A stretch of 64,000 nt of DNA from Hoeflea sp. 108 (GCF_000372965.1 NZ_KB890024.1:372001-436000), one strand, 5' to 3'. Numbered from the stretch's first letter, positions 50,331 to 59,183 are shown. The notes: generated from the letters alone by a model not told the origin. Translations and numbers: made by a program.

Positions 50331-51902
50331 ATGAAGAAATCTAACTTGATCGGCTTGGACCTTGCGGCCAACAGGCGTGACTTCCTGAAGGGCACGATTG
50401 GCGCCGGCCTTCTGCTCGGCGGGCTCGCCGGCGTGGCCCATGCCCAGGCGGCGGCAACGCCGAAGAAGGGCGGCACCCTCAAGCTGGGCATCGACGGTGC
50501 TGCCACGACCGATACGCTTGACCCTGCAAAGGTGATTGGCGCCTTCGCCTTCCTGGTCGCGCGCACGATCGGCGATACGCTGGTCGCCAGCGATCCTGCC
50601 ACCGGCAAGGCCCTCCCTGGCATCGCCTCCAGCTGGGAATCCAGCAACCAGTCCAAGGACTGGGTGTTCAAGATCCGCAATGACATCACCTTCCACAACG
50701 GCAAGAAGCTGACCGCAGAGGATTGCGCCCAGACGATCCGCCGTCACATGAAGGAAGAGTCGGGCTCCGGCGCGCGGGGCATGATTGCCTCCATCGAAAC
50801 CGTCGAGGCCAAGGGCGAGGAGCTCCACGTCAGGCTCTCGGAGAGCAACGTCGACCTGCCGCTGGTCTTCACCATCCACCTGCTGATGATTCAGCCGAAT
50901 GGCGGCATGGACAATCCTGCCGAAGGTATCGGCACCGGCGCCTACAAGCTCGTCAGCTTCGAGCCGGGTGTGCGCGCCGTGTTCGAGAAGAACGTGAATG
51001 ACTGGCAGGACCGCGGCTACGTCGACAGCGTCGAGATGATCGCCATGAACGACGCCACCGCGCGCATCGCTGCGATATCGGCGGGACGCGTTCACTTCAT
51101 CAATGCTGTCAGCCCAAAGACGGTGACGCTTCTCAAGCGCGCTCAGAACGTCGCGATCCTCAACGCACCGAGCCGGGGCCATTACACGCTGCCGATGCTT
51201 GTCGACACCGCACCCTTCGACAACAACGACCTGCGTCTGGCGTTGAAATATGCCATCGACCGTGAGGCCATGCTGCAGACGACGCTGGGTGGCTTCGGCA
51301 CGGTCGGCAACGACTTCCCGATCAACGCCACCTATCCTTACTTCCCATCCGATATCGAACAGCGGGCATATGATCCGGACAAGGCCGCCTTCCATTTCAA
51401 GAAGTCCGGCCATGACGGACCGGTGGTGCTGCGAACGTCCGACGGCACTTTCCCCGGCGCCGTGGATGCGGCGATCCTCTACCAGGAGAATGCCAAGAAG
51501 GCCGGCATCCAGATCGAGGTCAAGCGCGAACCGGCTGACGGCTATTGGAACAACATCTGGCGCAAGGCCCCGTTCTGCATGTCCTATTATGGCAGCCGCC
51601 TGACCCAGGACCTGATGTATGCCACCGAGCACCTGTCGGGTTCGCCAGCCAACGAGACCAACTTCAATCGGCCGGACTTCGACAAGCTCATCAAGGAAGC
51701 GCGTGTGGTCGAAGACGAGGCAAAGCGCGCGGAACTGTACCGTGCCGCCGCACTGATGGTGCGCGACGAAGGCGGCTCGATTATCCCGGTGTTCAACAAC
51801 AACATCAACGCCGCGACATCGGCCCTCAAGGGCTATGTCGACGACGTCGGCAACGACATGTCGAACGGCTATGTCGCCTCGCGCGTCTGGCTCGAGGCGT
51901 AG
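50331..51902 (+). CDS. Family 5 peptide-binding protein with Tat signal
   Basis: 523 residues. The N-terminus ANRRDFLKGTIGAGLLLGGLAGVAHA is a textbook twin-arginine signal, unusual for a binding protein and meaning that it is exported folded. The SBP_bac_5 signature region covers GGTLKLGIDGAATTDTLDPAKV and FKIRNDITFHNGKKLTAEDC. ATG 50331 is preferred over ATG 50325 for its distance to GAGGGG. It is the last gene of the peptide operon and captures the peptide substrate. Confidence 0.93.
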   Translation: MKKSNLIGLDLAANRRDFLKGTIGAGLLLGGLAGVAHAQAAATPKKGGTLKLGIDGAATTDTLDPAKVIGAFAFLVARTIGDTLVASDPATGKALPGIASSWESSNQSKDWVFKIRNDITFHNGKKLTAEDCAQTIRRHMKEESGSGARGMIASIETVEAKGEELHVRLSESNVDLPLVFTIHLLMIQPNGGMDNPAEGIGTGAYKLVSFEPGVRAVFEKNVNDWQDRGYVDSVEMIAMNDATARIAAISAGRVHFINAVSPKTVTLLKRAQNVAILNAPSRGHYTLPMLVDTAPFDNNDLRLALKYAIDREAMLQTTLGGFGTVGNDFPINATYPYFPSDIEQRAYDPDKAAFHFKKSGHDGPVVLRTSDGTFPGAVDAAILYQENAKKAGIQIEVKREPADGYWNNIWRKAPFCMSYYGSRLTQDLMYATEHLSGSPANETNFNRPDFDKLIKEARVVEDEAKRAELYRAAALMVRDEGGSIIPVFNNNINAATSALKGYVDDVGNDMSNGYVASRVWLEA

Positions 51903-51919
51903 GCACGCCCCAGTCCAAC

Positions 51920-51946
51920 GGTGGCCGGCGCTGCATGCCGGCCACC
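51920..51946 (+). terminator. Hairpin after the peptide operon
   Basis: GGTGGCCGGC and GCCGGCCACC pair perfectly over 10 bp around GCTGCAT, 17 bases after the binding-protein stop. The absence of a T-run means termination is not certain, so some reading into gfa is possible. Confidence 0.6.
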
Positions 51947-52128
51947 TCATCGGGCTGACCGTTGGCTCGGCCCGGAGGCAGTGCCCCTGTGCATGCCCAG
52001 TCTTAGCTCACGTCGATGCATTGCCTGATGACTCTTGTTCCAGCCGCGCGGCGTCGTGGTATGTTGGGACGTTACCTGATTTCAGCTGATTTCCAGGGCG
52101 ACGATGCCAGAACAGGGAGTAGCAGGTC

Positions 52129-52704
52129 ATGGCAAGTTCAGTTTCGATACATCCGGCCATCGATGGCGGCGTAAAGGCCGGCAGCCCGGGTTTCTCCGGG
52201 GGGACGCTGGTCTGCGCCTGCGTCGACCGGCCGGTGAGGGTGGCGATCAAGGGGCAGGTTGCCCACAACCATGCCTGCGGCTGCACCAAATGCTGGAAGC
52301 CCGAAGGCGCCAAGTTTTCGATCGTTGCGGTGACCGGACATGAGAATGTGACGGTGCTGGAAAATGGCGACAAGCTCGCCGTGGTCGATCCGTCGGCATT
52401 GATCCAGCGCCATGCCTGCAAGACATGCGGCGTTCACATGTATGGCCCGGTCGAGCGCGACCATGCCTTCAAGGGCCTCGACTTCATTCATCCGGAACGC
52501 TTCGAAGAGACGGGCTGGGCCGAGCCCGGCTTTGCCGCTTTCGTCTCCTCCATCATCGAGTCTGGTGTCGCCCCCTCGGAGATGGACGGCGTGCGCGCCC
52601 GGCTGCGGGAACTCGGGCTCGAACCCTACGACTGCCTGTCGCCTGCGCTGATGGACTACATCGCCACCTGGGTGGCGAAAAAATCCGGGGTGCTGAAGGC
52701 ATAA
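52129..52704 (+). CDS. gfa: S-(hydroxymethyl)glutathione synthase (Gfa)
   Basis: 191 residues, the normal size. All zinc cysteines of the family are present: C29/C31 (VCAC), C50/C52/C55 (HACGCTKC) and C97/C100 (ACKTC). Gfa of Paracoccus speeds the addition of formaldehyde to glutathione, the first step of formaldehyde oxidation, in the cytosol. The usual partner genes (adhI, fghA) are not nearby. Instead it follows an amine oxidoreductase operon that could produce formaldehyde. It has its own 226-base upstream gap and so may be separately transcribed. Confidence 0.94.
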   Translation: MASSVSIHPAIDGGVKAGSPGFSGGTLVCACVDRPVRVAIKGQVAHNHACGCTKCWKPEGAKFSIVAVTGHENVTVLENGDKLAVVDPSALIQRHACKTCGVHMYGPVERDHAFKGLDFIHPERFEETGWAEPGFAAFVSSIIESGVAPSEMDGVRARLRELGLEPYDCLSPALMDYIATWVAKKSGVLKA

Positions 52705-53213
52705 GCACGTCGACCGGCGGTGCGTTGGGGGAGCACAACACTTTCCAGCGCATCGCAATCTGCTGGTCGAGAAAACCAAGATGTCCCGCGGCATCGCTAG
52801 GCCCTGGCGGGACTGCTTTGTCGCATCCCGGCTTTTTCGCCGCGCTTCGCATCCGTCTGCACTTTGTCTGGGTTTCCGGCTTTGCCTTTGCCCACTTGCA
52901 GCCGTTGTCCGCAGCGACTCGCGATGTGCGCAGAGGCATGCCAGAAATGCCCGCGTCGACGGCGGCGATTTCGGTGAGAAGGATTTTCTTTCTTTCCGTG
53001 GGTGGCGCGATAATAATCCTCGGCAATGAGGGTCATTCACTGCATTATTTGCGCCTTGGAGAGTTTTGGGGCGACTGCACGGCATACCGGCTGAACGTTC
53101 CGGCCTCTATCGGGGCTGCGGGAGCGATCCGCTGCAGCAGGTTGAAGGGGAGGCGATCGGTAGACCGTTCGTTCCTCCATTGCGTAACAAGAATTAGATC
53201 TGGAGCAATTTGA
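52705..53213. other. Intergenic region without recognised gene
   Basis: 509 bases. Short frames cross it but lack a ribosome site and any domain. A pyrimidine-rich stretch (about 52820-52900) and an AT-rich part (52975-53050) stand out; the promoter of the second peptide operon should lie in the latter. No hairpin with a T-run was seen. Confidence 0.45.
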
Positions 53214-54755
53214 ATGATTGGTGCCGCCGTCCTGTTGGACAAATATTCGAAGCCGGGTCGGCGCAGGTTCAGTGCTCTCGCGGCCACGGTCGCATTCGTC
53301 GGCGCCCTGTCGGTTGGCTCTTCCTTGCAGGCTGCCGAAAACTTCGACGCCGATGCCGCCATCGCGATCGGCTCGCTCTACGAGCCGCAGAACCTCGACA
53401 ACACCGCCGGCGCCGGCCAGGGCATCAACGAAGCCTTCAATAGCAATGTCTATGAGGCGCTGTTCAGGCTGACTGATGCGGGCAGCGTCGAAAACGCTCT
53501 GGCAAGCGACTACAAGATTAGCGAAGACGGCCTCACCTACACCTTTACCCTGCAGCCGAAGGTCACCTTCCATTCCGGTGATCCGCTGACCGCCAAGGAC
53601 GTGAAGTTCAGCATCGAGCGCGTGGTCGGACCCGACTCCAAGAGCTCGCGCAAGAAGAGCCTGTCGACGATCAGCTCGATCGAGACGCCCGACGACAGCA
53701 CTGTCGTCGTCAAGCTTGCATCGCGCTCGATCTCGCTGCCCTACAATCTGAGCTACGTCTGGATCGTCAACGACGCGGCCAAGAACCTGACCGCGAGCGA
53801 AGACGGCACCGGCCCCTACAAGCTTCAGGACTGGCGCCGCGGCTCGACGCTCTCGCTGAAGCGTTTCGACGGTTACTGGGGTGAGAAGCCGACGAATGGC
53901 GAGGTGGTGTTCAACTACTTCACCGATGCGACCGCGCTCAACAACGCGCTGCTGACAGGTGCGGTGGACATCATCACCGGTGTGCAGAGCCCGGATTCGC
54001 TTGCCCAGTTCAAGGGCAATCCCGAGTTCCAGGTCAGCGAAGGCAAGTCCACCACCAAGGAGCTTCTGGCCTTCAACGACCGTGTCGAACCCTTCAGCAA
54101 CGTCAAGGTGCGCAAAGCGATCGCCCGCGCCATCGACAAGAAGAAGCTGCTGGATTCGATTTGGGGTGGCTACGGCTCGCTGATCGGCTCGTTCGTGCCG
54201 CCGACCGACCCCTGGTATGTCGATCTCACCGGCGTCGATCCCTATGATCCTGCCAGCGCAAAGGCGCTGCTGGCCGAGGCGGGCCACGCCGATGGCTTTA
54301 CCTTCACGCTCGACACGCCGAACTACGACCCGCATCCGATCGTCGCCCAGTTTCTCAAAAGCGAGCTGGCCAAGGTCGGCATCACCGTCAACATCAACGT
54401 GATCACCGCCAACGAGTGGTACACCAAGGTCTACAAGGCGCATGATTTCCAGGCGACGCTGCAGGAGCACGTCAACCATCGCGACATCGTGTTCTACGGC
54501 AATCCCGATTTCTACTGGGGCTACAACAACCCCAAGGTCGTGGACCTGATCGCCTCGGCCGAGACCAGCACGACTGTCGACGAGCAGACCGCCAAGCTGA
54601 CCGACGCCAACAAGCTCATCGCCGAGGATGCGGCCAGCAGCTGGCTGTATCTCTATCCGCAAATCGTGATATCGAAGGCCAATGTCAGCGGCTATCCGGT
54701 CAACGGATTGAATTCGCAGTTCTTTGCCTACGGCATCAAGAAAAACGCGAACTGA
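53214..54755 (+). CDS. Family 5 solute-binding protein of the second Dpp-type importer
   Basis: 513 residues. The signal peptide follows a basic stretch (KPGRRRFSALAATVAFVGALSVGSSLQAA). The SBP_bac_5 blocks are AIGSLYEPQNLDNTAGAGQ, YKISEDGLTYTFTLQPKVTFHSGDPLTAKDV and ANEWYTKVYKAHDF. TGGAG lies nine bases before ATG 53214. It is the first gene of a second peptide-type importer operon, followed by a strong hairpin and then the permeases. The substrate is not known. Confidence 0.93.
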   Translation: MIGAAVLLDKYSKPGRRRFSALAATVAFVGALSVGSSLQAAENFDADAAIAIGSLYEPQNLDNTAGAGQGINEAFNSNVYEALFRLTDAGSVENALASDYKISEDGLTYTFTLQPKVTFHSGDPLTAKDVKFSIERVVGPDSKSSRKKSLSTISSIETPDDSTVVVKLASRSISLPYNLSYVWIVNDAAKNLTASEDGTGPYKLQDWRRGSTLSLKRFDGYWGEKPTNGEVVFNYFTDATALNNALLTGAVDIITGVQSPDSLAQFKGNPEFQVSEGKSTTKELLAFNDRVEPFSNVKVRKAIARAIDKKKLLDSIWGGYGSLIGSFVPPTDPWYVDLTGVDPYDPASAKALLAEAGHADGFTFTLDTPNYDPHPIVAQFLKSELAKVGITVNINVITANEWYTKVYKAHDFQATLQEHVNHRDIVFYGNPDFYWGYNNPKVVDLIASAETSTTVDEQTAKLTDANKLIAEDAASSWLYLYPQIVISKANVSGYPVNGLNSQFFAYGIKKNAN

Positions 54756-54811
54756 GCCGTCAGGCTGATCCGTTCGCCTTGATCGCAAGGTCGCGGCCAT
54801 AAATCGATGAG

Positions 54812-54839
54812 CATCGTGCGGGAGCCATTCCGCACGATG
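54812..54839 (+). other. Intercistronic hairpin between binding protein and permease genes
   Basis: CATCGTGCGG and CCGCACGATG form a perfect 10-bp stem with an 8-base loop, then TTTCC. It lies in the 113-base gap after the binding-protein gene, the same place as the hairpin after smoE. It probably holds up the 3' end of the binding-protein message or lowers expression of the permeases. Confidence 0.65.
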
Positions 54840-54868
54840 TTTCCGTAGGGGACGAAAGGAACCCGGTA

Positions 54869-55831
54869 ATTTTTTCCTACATCCTTCGGCGGCTCGCCAT
54901 TCTGGTCCTGTCGCTCTTCATCGCATCCCTGGTACTCTTCGTCCTGCTCAGACTGCTGCCGGGCGACCCGGCCAACGCCCTGCTGTCGGTGGGCGCGGAC
55001 GCCAGGCAGATCGAGGCTGCGCGTGAGCAGGTCGGATCGAACCTGCCACTTTGGGAACAGTTCCTCCGCTTTCTCGGCAATCTCGTGCGCTTCGACCTCG
55101 GCAACTCTTTCGTCAGCGGCGCATCCGTTGCCGGCGAGATCGCCGCGCGCCTGACTGTCACGCTGCCGCTGACGCTGCTCGCCTTCACTCTGGCCGTGGT
55201 CATTGCCGTGCCGCTTGGCATCGTGTCGGCGGTCAAGGCGGACCGCTGGTATGGCGCGCTGATCTCGACCGTTTCGCAGCTCGGCATTGCCATCCCGGTG
55301 TTCTGGGTCGGTATCCTCCTGGTCACGGCCTTCGCCATCAACATTCGTATCCTCCCGTCGGGCGGCTTTCCCTCGCGCGGCTGGCACGCGCCGGCCGAAG
55401 CCCTGCGTGCGCTCGCCTTACCGGTGCTGACGATTGCGATCGTCATGTCTGCCTCGCTGCTGCGTTATGTCCGCTCGGCCACGCAGGATGTGCTGGGCAG
55501 CGACTATCTGCGCACCGCGCGCTCCATGGGCGCCAGCTTCACCGAGGCAATTGTCCGGCATGGCATCCGCAATGGCGTGGTGCCGATCATTTCCATTCTC
55601 GGTATCGAGCTGGCGTCGACCTTGCTCGGCGCCGTCGTTGTTGAACGCGTCTTCACGCTGCCCGGCCTGGGCTCAATGCTGCTGCTGGGCATCGAACAGC
55701 GCGATTACCCCAACGTGCAAGGTGTGCTCTTCGTGTCCACGCTGCTGGTGCTTCTGGTGGGCTTCACCGCGGACCTCGTCCAGCGGCTGATCGACCCCCG
55801 GCTGCGCGATAAGGCAGGAGCACGCTCATGA
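54869..55831 (+). CDS. Peptide-type ABC transporter permease (DppB type) with probable ATT start
   Basis: The frame contains the complete first helix FSYILRRLAILVLSLFIASLVLFVLLRLLPGDPAN upstream of the first standard start codon (GTG 54989). Starting at GTG would remove that helix and the LPGDPA motif, which the family needs. The only plausible initiator before it is ATT 54869, eight bases after AAAGGA. From there the protein has 320 residues, the usual size. The EAA loop TARSMGASFTEAIVRHGIRNGVVP is intact. It pairs with the DppC-type permease, which it overlaps by four bases. Confidence 0.88.
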   Translation: MFSYILRRLAILVLSLFIASLVLFVLLRLLPGDPANALLSVGADARQIEAAREQVGSNLPLWEQFLRFLGNLVRFDLGNSFVSGASVAGEIAARLTVTLPLTLLAFTLAVVIAVPLGIVSAVKADRWYGALISTVSQLGIAIPVFWVGILLVTAFAINIRILPSGGFPSRGWHAPAEALRALALPVLTIAIVMSASLLRYVRSATQDVLGSDYLRTARSMGASFTEAIVRHGIRNGVVPIISILGIELASTLLGAVVVERVFTLPGLGSMLLLGIEQRDYPNVQGVLFVSTLLVLLVGFTADLVQRLIDPRLRDKAGARS

Positions 55832-56691
55832 GCGCGGTCGACGAACTGATCGAGCCGGAGCCCGGCCCGCGCAAGTCGCTGTGGTCGCTGACCCTTGTGG
55901 TTGGCCTGATCCTGGTCGGCATCCACGTCGTGGTTGCGCTGCTGACATTGTTCTGGACGCCCTACGATCCGACAAGCACCTCGGGTGGGCGGCTCGAGCC
56001 TTTGTCCTTGCTCCATTGGGCCGGCACCGACCGGCTTGGCCGGGACCTGTTCACCCAGATCATGATCGGTTCGCGCATCGCGCTGACCGTCGGCGCCGGC
56101 GCCGTTGCCATCGGTGCCGCCATCGGTGTCACCATTGGCCTTCTGGCGGCCTTTGCCACGCGCTTCCTTGACGACGCGCTGGCCGCGACACTGGACATCC
56201 TGATCGCATTTCCGACCCTGCTGCTCGCCATGCTGGTGGTGGCTGCCAGCGACAGCCCGGGCCTGTGGTCGGCCATTGTTGCGCTCGGCATCGCCATGTC
56301 GGCAATCGTGGCGCGCCTGACGCGCATCCTTGCCAAGCGGGTGCTCCAGAACGACTACATCATCGCGTCGCGGACCTCGGGCACTTCCTGGCCCGGCGTC
56401 ATGGTCAGGCACGTCCTGCCCAACATCTGGCCGACGCTCACCGTCAATTTCGCGCTGCAGTTCGGCCTTGCGGTCATTGCCGAGTCTTCGCTGTCCTATC
56501 TCGGCCTCGGCGCGCCGCCGCCCAATGCCTCATGGGGCCGCCTGCTTCAGGAAGCCCAGGGCACGGTCTACTCGGCTCCCATCGGCGCGATTGCGCCTGG
56601 TATCGCGCTGGTCACGCTGGTGATCGGCATAAACCTCCTGGCTGACGGCCTGCGCGACATCGGCGATCCCACCAGGAGGATCACGCGATGA
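55828..56691 (+). CDS. Peptide-type ABC transporter permease (DppC type)
   Basis: 287 residues. A long N-terminal tail precedes the first helix. The family block is TPYDPTS...WAGTDRLGRDLFTQIMIGSRIAL and the EAA loop ASRTSGTSWPGVMVRHVLPNIWP. It overlaps both neighbours (ATGA type), so the permease and ATPase genes are coupled. Confidence 0.94.
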   Translation: MSAVDELIEPEPGPRKSLWSLTLVVGLILVGIHVVVALLTLFWTPYDPTSTSGGRLEPLSLLHWAGTDRLGRDLFTQIMIGSRIALTVGAGAVAIGAAIGVTIGLLAAFATRFLDDALAATLDILIAFPTLLLAMLVVAASDSPGLWSAIVALGIAMSAIVARLTRILAKRVLQNDYIIASRTSGTSWPGVMVRHVLPNIWPTLTVNFALQFGLAVIAESSLSYLGLGAPPPNASWGRLLQEAQGTVYSAPIGAIAPGIALVTLVIGINLLADGLRDIGDPTRRITR

Positions 56692-57497
56692 CCTCGCTTC
56701 TCTCCGTAGAGGGCCTGATGCTGAAGACCGGCGACAAGACGCTGGTCTCGGATCTTTCATTTTCGATCGCGCCGGGCGAACGCATGGGGCTGATCGGTGA
56801 GTCCGGTTCTGGCAAGTCGCTCACCGCCATGGCGGTGACGGGGCTTTTGCCGAAGACGATCGTGCCGAGCGGCTCGATCGAACTCGACGGCCGGCAGATC
56901 GTCGGCACGCCCGACCGCGCGCTCAACCAGCTTCGCGGCTCTTCCGTCGCAGTGGTTTTCCAGGAACCGCTGACTGCACTCGACCCGCTGATGAAGCTCG
57001 GCCGGCAGGTGGCTGGGCCGGTGGCACGTCGCCTGGCGCGCGAAGGCAAAGGCGCTTCGCGCCACGACGTCGAGCGCGAGGTGCTGACGCTTCTCGACCA
57101 TGTCGCGCTGCCGCAGCCGGAGCGGGTTGCCAATTCTTATCCGCACGAGATTTCGGGCGGCCAACGCCAGCGCGTCGCGATCGCCATGGCGCTGGCATGC
57201 CGGCCAAAGCTGCTGATCGCCGACGAGCCGACCACGGCCCTCGACGTGACCACCCAGGCCGAAATTCTCAAATTGCTGGACACCCTGGTTCGCGAGCACG
57301 GCATGGCGCTTCTGTTCATCAGCCACGATCTGCCGGTCGTGGCCACCGTGGTCGACCGCGTGACGGTGCTGCGCAATGGCCGCGCGGTCGAGGAGGGGCC
57401 TGTCGACAAGGTCTTCGGGGATCCCGAACACGACTACACAAGGACGCTTGTGGCTGCTGCCCGTTCCTTCGACAAAGCGCTTGAGGGAACGGCATGA
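56688..57497 (+). CDS. Dipeptide-type ABC ATPase (DppD type)
   Basis: 269 residues. It has Walker A GESGSGKSL, signature ISGGQRQRVAIAMALACRPKLLIADEPTTALD, and the switch His in LFISHDLPVVATV. The ATPase gives one half of the heterodimer with the next gene, which starts inside its stop codon. It lacks the long C-terminal DppD cysteine region that binds iron-sulfur in some family members. Confidence 0.94.
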   Translation: MTSLLSVEGLMLKTGDKTLVSDLSFSIAPGERMGLIGESGSGKSLTAMAVTGLLPKTIVPSGSIELDGRQIVGTPDRALNQLRGSSVAVVFQEPLTALDPLMKLGRQVAGPVARRLAREGKGASRHDVEREVLTLLDHVALPQPERVANSYPHEISGGQRQRVAIAMALACRPKLLIADEPTTALDVTTQAEILKLLDTLVREHGMALLFISHDLPVVATVVDRVTVLRNGRAVEEGPVDKVFGDPEHDYTRTLVAAARSFDKALEGTA

Positions 57498-58240
57498 CCA
57501 TGCTCGACGTGCGTGATGTCAGCTTCGGCTACGACCGCCAGCGCAAGGTGCTGCATGGCGTCTCCTTTGTGGTCAAAAAGGGCGTCAGCGTCGGCCTCGT
57601 CGGCGAATCCGGCTCGGGCAAGACGACGCTCCTGCGCCTTCTTCTCGGGCTCGCCCGGCCGACCGGCGGCACCATCAACTTCGGCGACGCTGTCGTCGAT
57701 CCGTCCAGCCGGACGTTCATGCGCGGATATCGTCGCTCGGTTCAGGCGGTGTTCCAGGACCCCTATTCTTCGCTCGATCCCAGGCAGAAGGTGCGCGACA
57801 TCATCTCCGAGCCACTGCAGTCGCTTGCCATTCCCGGCTCGCACAGCGAGGCGGTGGCGGCATCGCTTGAGGCTGTCGGCCTGCCAGCCGATGCCGTCAA
57901 TCGCTACCCGCACGAGTTCTCCGGCGGTCAGCGCCAGCGTATCGCCATTGCCCGCGCCATCGTATCGCGGCCGCAGCTGGTGCTCGCCGACGAGGCGGTG
58001 AGCGCGCTCGACCTGTCGACGCGCATCCGCATCGTCGACCTGTTCAAGCGCCTGTCGGAAAGCATGACGCTGGTGTTCGTGTCGCATGATCTCGGCGTGG
58101 TCGCTTCGCTCTGCGAGGAGATCATCATCCTGGAGCGCGGCCAGATCGTCGAAAGCGGCAACACGCGCGCCATCCTTGACGCCCCGCAGCATCCCTATAC
58201 GCAAAAGCTCTTGCAGAGCGTTCCGCGCATGCCCAGCTAG
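57494..58240 (+). CDS. Dipeptide-type ABC ATPase (DppF type)
   Basis: 248 residues. It has Walker A GESGSGKTT, a Q-loop in AVFQDPYSSLDPRQKV, signature FSGGQRQRIAIARAIVSRPQLVLADEAVSALD, and the switch His in VFVSHDLGVVASL. It is the second ATPase of the importer. Here the two ATPases are separate chains, unlike the fused form in the operon at 48.7 kb. Confidence 0.94.
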   Translation: MTMLDVRDVSFGYDRQRKVLHGVSFVVKKGVSVGLVGESGSGKTTLLRLLLGLARPTGGTINFGDAVVDPSSRTFMRGYRRSVQAVFQDPYSSLDPRQKVRDIISEPLQSLAIPGSHSEAVAASLEAVGLPADAVNRYPHEFSGGQRQRIAIARAIVSRPQLVLADEAVSALDLSTRIRIVDLFKRLSESMTLVFVSHDLGVVASLCEEIIILERGQIVESGNTRAILDAPQHPYTQKLLQSVPRMPS

Positions 58241-58278
58241 GGCAGGCGTGGCAACTTCAGACCAAAGGCACAAGCAGC

Positions 58279-59067
58279 ATGACGACCGACTACATCAGCC
58301 ACATCGAGGACTGGCGCGCCAAGCGACTGGCCGATCTCAAGGCTGGCAATGGCTGGCTCAACATCATTGGCCGCTGGTGGCTTGAACCGGGTTCGGTGAC
58401 GGTCGGCACCGCCGAGGACAACGATGTCGTGCTGTCGGCCGGACCGGCCCATGTCGGCACCATCACCCAGGAACAGGACGGCGGCGTCACCTTCGCGCCA
58501 GCCGACGGCACTGCCCCCATTCGTCTGAAGCTCGACAAGAAGAACCCGCCGCGCTTCAGCGTAGGCCAGCTGCTGCTCGAGGTGACAACGCTCAACGGCG
58601 AGAATGCCCTGCGCATCCGCGATACGGCCTCGACCGCGCCCGACGAATTTGCCGGCATCAGTTCGTTCCCCATCGATCCGAGTTGGCGCATCATTGCCGA
58701 CTGGATCCCGCTGGCGACGCCGGTCGAGATGACTGTTGATACCGTACTCGGCATCCCGACCGAGGTCACCATCACTCACAAGGCGGCATTCACCCGCGAC
58801 GGCGTGCGCTACGAGTTGCTGCCGACCCACGGCACATCGGAGGTGCCGCAATTCGTGCTCAAGGACCTGACCTCGCGCGATAAGACCTACCCCGCCTCGC
58901 GTTTCCTCTTGGGTGAAAGCATCACGGTCGACACCATCGTTCTGGACTTCAACAAGGCGTTCAACCCGCCCTGCGCCTTCACCGAGCACGCCGTCTGCCC
59001 GCTGCCGCCGGCAGAAAACGTCCTGCCGATCCGCATCGAAGCGGGCGAGCTCCGGGCCCACGGCTAA
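58279..59067 (+). CDS. DUF1684 domain protein
   Basis: 262 residues, no signal peptide. The family blocks are clear: WRAKRLADLKAGNGWLNIIGRWWLEPGSVTVG near the start and FNKAFNPPCAFTEHAVCPLPPAENVLPIRIEAGE at the end. The C-terminal Cys residues and NPPC motif suggest a metal or active site, but no activity is established. It lies 38 bases after the DppF-type gene on the same strand and is probably the last gene of that operon, so it may act on the imported compound. Confidence 0.9.
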   Translation: MTTDYISHIEDWRAKRLADLKAGNGWLNIIGRWWLEPGSVTVGTAEDNDVVLSAGPAHVGTITQEQDGGVTFAPADGTAPIRLKLDKKNPPRFSVGQLLLEVTTLNGENALRIRDTASTAPDEFAGISSFPIDPSWRIIADWIPLATPVEMTVDTVLGIPTEVTITHKAAFTRDGVRYELLPTHGTSEVPQFVLKDLTSRDKTYPASRFLLGESITVDTIVLDFNKAFNPPCAFTEHAVCPLPPAENVLPIRIEAGELRAHG

Positions 59068-59076
59068 GATCGTCCA

Positions 59077-59161
59077 CTCCGAGGGTGCCGCGGCGCGATC
59101 CGGACAACCTCGCCAAGTGCTTCCCATCCGGAGCAGAACGCACAGTTCGGTGCCCTCGGAG
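59077..59161. repeat. Long imperfect inverted repeat between convergent genes
   Basis: CTCCGAGGGTGCCG (59077-59090) and CGGTGCCCTCGGAG (59148-59161) pair over 14 bp when two G-U pairs are allowed. Two copies of TCCGGA within the loop can pair too. It fills the 116-base gap between the DUF1684 and AraC stops and could end transcription from both sides. Confidence 0.55.
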
Positions 59162-59183
59162 GAAGCACACTCCTGGCGCACCG

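Noticed and set aside
54989..55831. Permease start at GTG 54989
   Set aside because: It would delete the first membrane helix and LPGDPA motif that are encoded in frame just upstream.
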